A stretch of 64,000 bases of DNA from CAZTHM01 sp041946825 (lineage in GTDB: Bacteria > Acidobacteriota > Terriglobia > UBA7540), in the NCBI GenBank assembly GCA_041946825.1, contig JBHGBD010000007.1, forward strand, positions 1 through 64,000, read 5' to 3'. Below, one piece after another: positions 58,352-64,000 of the stretch (position 1 is the first letter of the stretch; the number at the start of each line of letters is the position of its first letter). A model generated the notes under the pieces. The model did not search any database. It had not been told where the DNA came from and saw only the letters and a list, made by a program, of their open reading frames with translations. The translations under genes and the position numbers were made by a program.

Positions 58352-58870
58352 ACCTGCACGCTTCTGAAGGAAATTTGCGATTTCAGCTTTGTTCTCGCGC
58401 AAACCATAAGCCTACTGTCCAGTCGTGTCAAGCTTGGATCAACCCGGGCACGGCCGCGTGATAATCGCATCTTGATTCTGCGATCCCTTATCAACTGCAT
58501 CCCGGAACGTCTCTGATTTGAGCAAGAACCAACTTGGTTTCCGGTACACCCAGAGGTCGAAACGTGTGACCGAAGTGGAGCCAAACCCTTTCAATTAGAT
58601 GGGGTGCCAACCTTTTGATTGCTCCCGAAATGTCCATAATCCGTGCCAGCGGAAGTTCGAATCTGTCACCGAATGCCCAGGCTCTCTCCCAGAGTTACGG
58701 CGACAACACCACACGATCCACGTAAGCTGACACTATGTCGCTGATCGGCCTCATTCCCAGCACAAGACGTTCTCCCGGTGGTATGCTCTGCCCCGCCGGA
58801 GCGCGCCCGGAAATGCCGGTGGAATAGGAACCTCATCTCCAGAACCGAAAAATGGTACAGGGGGAAACTT
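58352..58870. promoter_or_regulatory. Divergent intergenic region, kinase and GH38 genes
   Basis: About 520 bases between the divergent kinase and GH38 genes. It contains a sequence TGACACTATGTCGCTG (58728-58743), identical to one at 12644-12659 in another divergent intergenic region; its core GACAC-TAT-GTCG is roughly dyadic. No clear -35/-10 pair and no gene were recognised. Confidence 0.4.
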
Positions 58871-61800
58871 ATGATCGGCGGAGTAAAAACAATAATACGT
58901 TTATCGAATCTGATACGCGGTGTTGTGGTGGCTGTCGCGCTATTACTGGTCGCCGGTGCCAGTTGGGCTCAGCCCCCGCAAGGGGCCGTCAAATCGGTGA
59001 AGCTTGTCTCCATCAAGCCGACGCCGCTGTTTGCGGTCGGCGCGAAAGAGTTGCAGCAGCGTGTCGAAGCTGTCCTCGAGAACTTGGGGCAGCCGGTGGA
59101 AGCCAATCTCGATGTCCGCATCGGTTCATTTACACAGTCTGTGCCGGTCGGGACCGTCGAGAAAGGCAAATCGACCTTCCAGTTTTCCTTGCCGGAGATC
59201 CGCCAGCCGATGCGGGCGCAGTTCGTGCTCAAAGTCGGCGGGGCAGCGGTGGACACACGGCAGACGGACTGGCAGCCGCGGAAGCACTGGACCATCTATC
59301 TCGTGCCGATCACGCATCACGACTTGGGCTATACCGACACGATTGAAAATGTTATGAACCGCTACGACGGCTTCTACGATGATATCGTGCGCTTCTGCGA
59401 TCTGACGAAGGACTGGCCGGAGGAGGCGAAGTACCGCTATACCGTCGAAGGGACCTGGTCGCTGCAGCATTATGTTGCGACCAGGCCCAAGGATGCGGTG
59501 GACAAGCTGAGCGGGTATGTCAAAGAGGGGCGAATCGAGATCGGCGCGCTTTTCGGCAACGAGATCGACAGCCTCTGTGGGCATGAGGAGCTGATCCGGT
59601 TGATGTACCCATCCTTTAGACTCAAGCACCATTTGGGGGGCCAGATCAGCGCCGGCTCGATCACGGACGTGCCCGGCCTGGCCTGGGCTTTGCCAAGCGT
59701 GTTGGCCGGAGGGGGCGTCAAGTACTTCTTTGCCGGGCTGCCGACTTACTTCGAGGAGGGCCGCAACGATATCCACACCTTCTGGGATGAGGCGGCCGTC
59801 ATGCGTCACGGCCGCCCCGATGCGTTCCGGTGGCAGGGGCCCGATGGACAGACGGTACTGGTCTATTACCAGGGCAGTTACGGTTTTTTGGGCCCCGTCG
59901 TGGGTCCGAATTCCTATGAGGAGGTCATGAAGGTCCTCCCCGGCATGCTGGATGAAATGGAAGGGAATGGTTCACCCTTCGATGTGGCCCGCTACATCCA
60001 CAACGGTGTTGACAACTACCCGCCCGACGTCAAGATCAGCAGCGTGGTACGGCAGTGGAACGAAAAATGGGCTTACCCCAAACTCGTCGTCGCTACCAAT
60101 TCCATGTTCTTCCAGGCCTTGGAAAAGCAATCTGCCGATGTCCGCACGTTCCGTGGCGAGCTGCCGCACACGGACTACGTCGTCGGGGCAATCTCGACGG
60201 CCAAGGAGACCGCGGTCAATCGACTAACTCACGACCGGTTGCTCTCAGCGGAAAAAGCTGCGACCGTCACCTCGCTGCTTAGCGACTATGCCTATCCCGC
60301 CGGCAGAATCAGCCAGGCCTACGATAACGCGCTACTTTACGATGAGCACACATGGGGCAAGGACTACCCGGCCGGTGAGATCCAGGACTGGGCCTGGAAT
60401 GAAAAAGGCCTATTCGCCTACAAGGCGGCAGGCTTGGCCGAGGATGTCCTATCCGAGAGTATCAAGAGGCTTGCGGGCAAAGTTCGGCTCGAACAGTCGC
60501 AACCCCACATTGTTGTGTTCAACCTGCTGGGTTTCGACCGGACCGATGTCGTGCGCGTGACCAAATTCACGCAAGACGAGCCCTTCGATCTCATCGACAA
60601 CGAAACCGGCCGCAAAGTCGCCTGCCAGTTGGTCGAACTGGATGGTCCGCTGGCCCCTACGCCCTATGCCCCGCAGCGATGGGCGCGCGGGCAATTCGAA
60701 AAGCACGAACTGCATGACTTGGTGTTCGTGGCAGAGGACGTTCCCTCGATGGGGTACAAGACCTATCGGCTCGCGCCGCGTGACGGCAAGGGGGCGGACG
60801 GCAGCGGGATTCACGCCGGGCAGAACACCCTGGAAAACGGTTTTTTCAGGGTCACGCTCGATCCGCGCACCGGCGCGATCGCGAGTATCTACGACAAAGA
60901 ACTGTCGCGCGAGTTAGTCGATCCGCAGGCGCCGGACAAGGTGAATCAATTTGTGGCCAAGTGGGTCCAAACCGGCAAGCGGGAGGGTCCCTCGGCCGTG
61001 TCGATCCGTGCGGGGCAGAACGGTCCCGTGTACGCCAGTTTGATCTCGCAAGGCTCCGGCCCGGGGACCCCGCAGATCATTCAGGAGGTCACACTTTACG
61101 AGGGCATCAAGCGGATTGATTTTTCCAACCGCCTCTTGAAGGACTCCACGCCGCTACTGGAGATCTATTTCGCGTTCCCGTTCAAAGTGGACGATCCGAA
61201 ATTCCGCTTCGAAGGGGTCAACTCGGTCATAGAGCCGTTGAAGGATCAGTTTCCCGGTTCCAATACCAACTATTACACTGTGCAGCACTGGGCCAACGTA
61301 TCGAACCAGAACATTGGGATCACGCTGTCTTCCCTTGAGTCGCACTTGCTGGAATTCGGCGGGCTGTGGCCCTGCTATGTCTCGCAGGCTCATCACGGCG
61401 TGACGCCGGTTGGTTTCGGAGAGCCCTTTGTAAAACCCGAGCAGTTGACGAATGGCTACATCTACGCCTTTGTTCTGGACAACAACTTCCGTACGAATTT
61501 CCAGCCCGTACAACAGTCGGACACGCTGTTCCGCTACTCGCTCACGAGCGGCAAAGGCCCGCAGGTAAACAGCGCGAACCGCAACTTCGGCTGGGCCATT
61601 CACAATCCGCTGATTGGCGTCGTCGAAAAAGGCGGCAGGACTGGGTCTCTGGGTGAGCGCATGAGCTTTTGCCGTTTGGACCAGCCCAATGTCATGCTCG
61701 TGACTCTGAAGCAGGCGGAGGATGGCCGCGGCGTCATTGTGCGCCTGATCGAAACCGACGGCAAGCAAGGGACTGCGACTCTGACGATGCCGACCGTGGC

Positions 61801-61927
61801 GATCGACCAAGCGTGGCAAACGAATCTGGTGGAAGTGGATCAGGCGGGGCTGCAATCGACGGACCATAGCGTCACGGTGCCCGTCCGGCCGTTTGGCATC
61901 AGCACCGTGCGGCTACAGCTTCGTTGA
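58871..61927 (+). CDS. Secreted GH38-family alpha-mannosidase-like glycoside hydrolase
   Basis: A 1018-residue exported enzyme. AGGGGGAAACTT precedes ATG 58871; signal peptide with helix VVVAVALLLVAGASWAQ. After about 150 residues of N-terminal beta sheet, the GH38 catalytic region shows ITHHDLGYTDTIENVMNRYD, WSLQHYVATRPKDAV and EIGALFGNEIDSLCGHEELI (likely nucleophile Asp), then AGSITDVPGLAWALPSVLAG. The middle three-helix and large beta C-terminal parts (NGFFRVTLDPRTGAIASIYD) agree. Known members cleave alpha-mannosyl bonds in glycans; related groups act on other alpha-linked sugars. It is convergent with the DUF4091 gene downstream. The target glycan is not known. Confidence 0.88.
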   Translation: MIGGVKTIIRLSNLIRGVVVAVALLLVAGASWAQPPQGAVKSVKLVSIKPTPLFAVGAKELQQRVEAVLENLGQPVEANLDVRIGSFTQSVPVGTVEKGKSTFQFSLPEIRQPMRAQFVLKVGGAAVDTRQTDWQPRKHWTIYLVPITHHDLGYTDTIENVMNRYDGFYDDIVRFCDLTKDWPEEAKYRYTVEGTWSLQHYVATRPKDAVDKLSGYVKEGRIEIGALFGNEIDSLCGHEELIRLMYPSFRLKHHLGGQISAGSITDVPGLAWALPSVLAGGGVKYFFAGLPTYFEEGRNDIHTFWDEAAVMRHGRPDAFRWQGPDGQTVLVYYQGSYGFLGPVVGPNSYEEVMKVLPGMLDEMEGNGSPFDVARYIHNGVDNYPPDVKISSVVRQWNEKWAYPKLVVATNSMFFQALEKQSADVRTFRGELPHTDYVVGAISTAKETAVNRLTHDRLLSAEKAATVTSLLSDYAYPAGRISQAYDNALLYDEHTWGKDYPAGEIQDWAWNEKGLFAYKAAGLAEDVLSESIKRLAGKVRLEQSQPHIVVFNLLGFDRTDVVRVTKFTQDEPFDLIDNETGRKVACQLVELDGPLAPTPYAPQRWARGQFEKHELHDLVFVAEDVPSMGYKTYRLAPRDGKGADGSGIHAGQNTLENGFFRVTLDPRTGAIASIYDKELSRELVDPQAPDKVNQFVAKWVQTGKREGPSAVSIRAGQNGPVYASLISQGSGPGTPQIIQEVTLYEGIKRIDFSNRLLKDSTPLLEIYFAFPFKVDDPKFRFEGVNSVIEPLKDQFPGSNTNYYTVQHWANVSNQNIGITLSSLESHLLEFGGLWPCYVSQAHHGVTPVGFGEPFVKPEQLTNGYIYAFVLDNNFRTNFQPVQQSDTLFRYSLTSGKGPQVNSANRNFGWAIHNPLIGVVEKGGRTGSLGERMSFCRLDQPNVMLVTLKQAEDGRGVIVRLIETDGKQGTATLTMPTVAIDQAWQTNLVEVDQAGLQSTDHSVTVPVRPFGISTVRLQLR

Positions 61928-62005
61928 CCGCAGAACCGTAATGTTGGACCCTTGCTCGGGTCACCACGTTAGCACAGCGACGCCCGCGCCCACTCCGGCG
62001 GGCTG

Positions 62006-63859
62006 TCAACGGGTCGTCCCTTTGGCGATCCGTTCACCAATGGCGAGTCGGACCTTTTCCCAGTCCTCGGGATTGTTCTTCCAGATTTCGATATCCAAAA
62101 GGGCGGCTTTGCCAAACGGCCGCTTGTAAATGATGGAATTCACGAGTTGGTCTGCTGCCTGCTTGTCGCCGGACTTCTGCGTGAGCAGCCAGAAGTATTC
62201 GTAATCCTGCAACCCCCGGCGCTGCGCCTTCAGCCGAATGCTGGGAACCGGTTGATTGTAGTCCATCACCGCACCACGGTAGATGAGCTGGCCGGAGCCG
62301 TTGTAGATTCCCCCGGGGAGCTTGTAGTTCTCCGCCTCGTACCAGGCGGCGTAGGCGTTCCAGTCAAACTCCCATTGAACCCACCCGGCGCGGTATTTCC
62401 AGCCAATCCAGCCGATGGCGCGGTTGATCAGCAGGTCCAAATCGGTCAGCGTGTTGGAACCGACGCTGCTGTTCTTTTCCTGCTCGTAAATCATAGGGCC
62501 GTAGAACCAGGCATCTACTCCTTTGGGGCGGAAATACTCGACATCGTCGATATTGAAATCCGCCGTGTGGCACACCCAAAGGTCAATCTCTCTCGACAGC
62601 CGCTCCATCACTTCGCGCGAATACCCGCCATCCACGCGATACTTGAACCAGCCTCGCCCCATCGCATCGTGAAGCAGCTTGCCGTAGTAGAGCATCTTCT
62701 CGTAGGAGACTTCATCATAGGACTCGTCGAGTCCATCGAGGAAGGAGATCTTGGTCACCTTGCGCCAGCGCGGGTCCTGGTCCAGGTGGGCGCGGAGCTG
62801 GCGGCCGGTTTCCCTCCAGATCGCCTCGTATTCCCGGGTGCGTCCACCATCAGGCACAGCCAGCGGCCACGCTGTGTTTTTGTTCCCGTGCTTCTCGACA
62901 TTGAAGGGCAGCATGATGTGGTCGAGAGGCAATCCGTAGCCCGGCCCCCAATAGCCGTGTGCCGCCGTGAACGCCGAACCGTCAAGATAAGGCGCCAGGC
63001 GGCGATCGTATTCGCTCCAGTCAAGACTCACGCTCGCGCCCTGGATCCTCAGCTTGGGCCGGTATGCGTAAATCAACGGAGTGAAGCGGTGCTGGCGAGC
63101 CAGTTGGTAGTAGGCCATCTCTTCCTGCGGTGTCATCCCACGCATGGAGCCGTTCCAGATGTCGCCGGGAAGGTGGTTCTCCTGGGGTAACGCGAAATCC
63201 CAAACGTCCAGGGCAATGTGCAGGCTGTCGCGCCCGCCCTGCCAGGTGACTTCAATGTCGCCAGAATAGCGTCCGGGCGGGGCAGCGTGGCGTTCAAAGG
63301 GGACAAAGAGATCAAACCATAGCGCCTGGTTTTTCTGCTCCGGAATATTGTTGTATAGGTCCGGAATGGAAAATGGGAAAGCAGAGTAAAGCCTGGACCG
63401 CCGATAAGGCATCAGGGCGTCGGGATACCAACCGGGACCAAGCGAACTCTTATCGTATCCGGTCGTTCGGTGGCGGACGTTGACGTACCACTCTTTGAAC
63501 ACGGCGGCGTACTTGCCCTCCAGGTGAGCACCTGAAGGTCCGGCGAGGCCCGGGAATTTCACGTCCACTTTATCGACTGGCTCGGCGACTTCCACAATCA
63601 CCTGGAAGGCTATGAACTCATTCCGCGCGGCCTTGAGCGAAATCGTCTTGCTCGCTGCGTCCCACACCGAGTTCGCGACGCGGAAATCTCCGGTGGGATA
63701 GTCGGGATGAATATCGGGGCGGGCTTCGATCACCCTGCCCGTGGTCGGGCTGACGCGAACGCCGTCGCTTACCGCCCAAAGCCGTACGGTGGGCGTTTGC
63801 GCGGCGAGCCGTACTGGAAAGAGGAAAAGTAGTGATGCAATGGTCCAGGGTAATTTCAT
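62006..63859 (-). CDS. Secreted DUF4091 / GH123-like protein
   Basis: A 617-residue exported protein. GAGG precedes ATG 63859, and the signal sequence is MKLPWTIASLLFLFPVRLAA. Residues about 25-220 form an N-terminal beta-sandwich (LKAARNEFIAFQVIVEVAEP). The C-terminal domain, a TIM barrel of the DUF4091/GH123 group, spans about 230-600: ALPQENHLPGDIWNGSMRGM, MAYYQLARQHRFTPLIYAYR, KISFLDGLDESYDEVSYEKM (Asp/Glu candidates), YNGSGQLIYRGAVMDYNQPV and SIRLKAQRRGLQDYEYFWLL. GH123 enzymes are beta-N-acetylgalactosaminidases; this member may act on a different hexosamine. Right end of the window (63860-64000) shows no further gene. Confidence 0.85.
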   Translation of the reverse strand: MKLPWTIASLLFLFPVRLAAQTPTVRLWAVSDGVRVSPTTGRVIEARPDIHPDYPTGDFRVANSVWDAASKTISLKAARNEFIAFQVIVEVAEPVDKVDVKFPGLAGPSGAHLEGKYAAVFKEWYVNVRHRTTGYDKSSLGPGWYPDALMPYRRSRLYSAFPFSIPDLYNNIPEQKNQALWFDLFVPFERHAAPPGRYSGDIEVTWQGGRDSLHIALDVWDFALPQENHLPGDIWNGSMRGMTPQEEMAYYQLARQHRFTPLIYAYRPKLRIQGASVSLDWSEYDRRLAPYLDGSAFTAAHGYWGPGYGLPLDHIMLPFNVEKHGNKNTAWPLAVPDGGRTREYEAIWRETGRQLRAHLDQDPRWRKVTKISFLDGLDESYDEVSYEKMLYYGKLLHDAMGRGWFKYRVDGGYSREVMERLSREIDLWVCHTADFNIDDVEYFRPKGVDAWFYGPMIYEQEKNSSVGSNTLTDLDLLINRAIGWIGWKYRAGWVQWEFDWNAYAAWYEAENYKLPGGIYNGSGQLIYRGAVMDYNQPVPSIRLKAQRRGLQDYEYFWLLTQKSGDKQAADQLVNSIIYKRPFGKAALLDIEIWKNNPEDWEKVRLAIGERIAKGTTR

Positions 63860-64000
63860 AATGTTCCTCGCCGCGGAATCATAGCGCACCTTTGTTGTAT
63901 CGAGGACTGGATTCAATGTGGCAAACATATTGGCGTGAATCATCCACGGCCGTCGTGTATCATTCCCCATCCAAGTAATCAATTTCCACGGCGTGGTGCT

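Overview
The window is high-GC, densely coded bacterial chromosome, most likely from an uncultured Acidobacteriota lineage. The argument is gene content: an Oar-type TonB-dependent receptor with a carboxypeptidase-regulatory-like domain, an ASPIC/UnbV FG-repeat protein, a Ser/Thr kinase with a TolB-like propeller, DUF1080 and DUF4382 proteins, PilZ singletons and many Tat-type secreted sugar enzymes. No rRNA, CRISPR array, phage or transposase gene was seen.

Layout. The left edge carries the 3' part of tRNA-Glu. At 0.4-10.9 kb a membrane-anchored winged-helix regulator with two malectin domains faces a TonB receptor. The receptor ends in a strong terminator and is followed by a TPR protein, an FG-GAP/ASPIC protein and a TPR protein fused to an iodothyronine-deiodinase-like thioredoxin fold. 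At 11-23 kb lie an MttB-family methyltransferase, three PilZ proteins, a lipoprotein-like methyltransferase, a Tat-type sugar isomerase, a GAF-GAF-PAS adenylate cyclase, a DUF72 protein and a GGDEF protein with a broken signature. At 23-45 kb there is sugar, redox and envelope metabolism: fucose-isomerase-like and Gfo/Idh/MocA proteins, a LOG-family protein, class I fumarase, an esterase-cupin-DUF1080 operon, a persulfide-dioxygenase-like MBL-rhodanese protein, a CapA-like protein, an amidase, a GH50-like hydrolase and a hydroxypyruvate-isomerase-like protein. At 45-55.5 kb is a housekeeping block: tRNA-Lys, an L-fucose-isomerase family protein, cobB, larC, metG, tatD, a prenyl synthase, a CYTH protein, tatA and tRNA-Asn. 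At 55.7-64 kb are a Ser/Thr kinase, a GH38 alpha-mannosidase and a DUF4091/GH123-like protein.

How the genes fit together. Many products carry Tat or Sec signals and act on carbohydrates (GH38, GH50-like, DUF4091, DUF1080, isomerases, Gfo/Idh, malectin regulator). This suggests a saprophytic glycan degrader that exports folded enzymes, and the lone tatA fits. Second-messenger proteins (adenylate cyclase, PilZ trio, degenerate GGDEF) form a second theme.

The intergenic DNA is unusual. It holds arrays of degenerate 7-bp (or 8-bp) tandem units, each array with its own unit. Two octamer arrays supply the start codons of metG and tatD, and one heptamer array lies inside metG. There is also a family of small inverted-repeat elements whose internal arm has been swapped between copies, a second hairpin family built on GCAGACAT, and a copy of the 3' end of tRNA-Asn just downstream of the intact gene. 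All functional calls rest on reading translated sequence and remembered family motifs; no database search was run.
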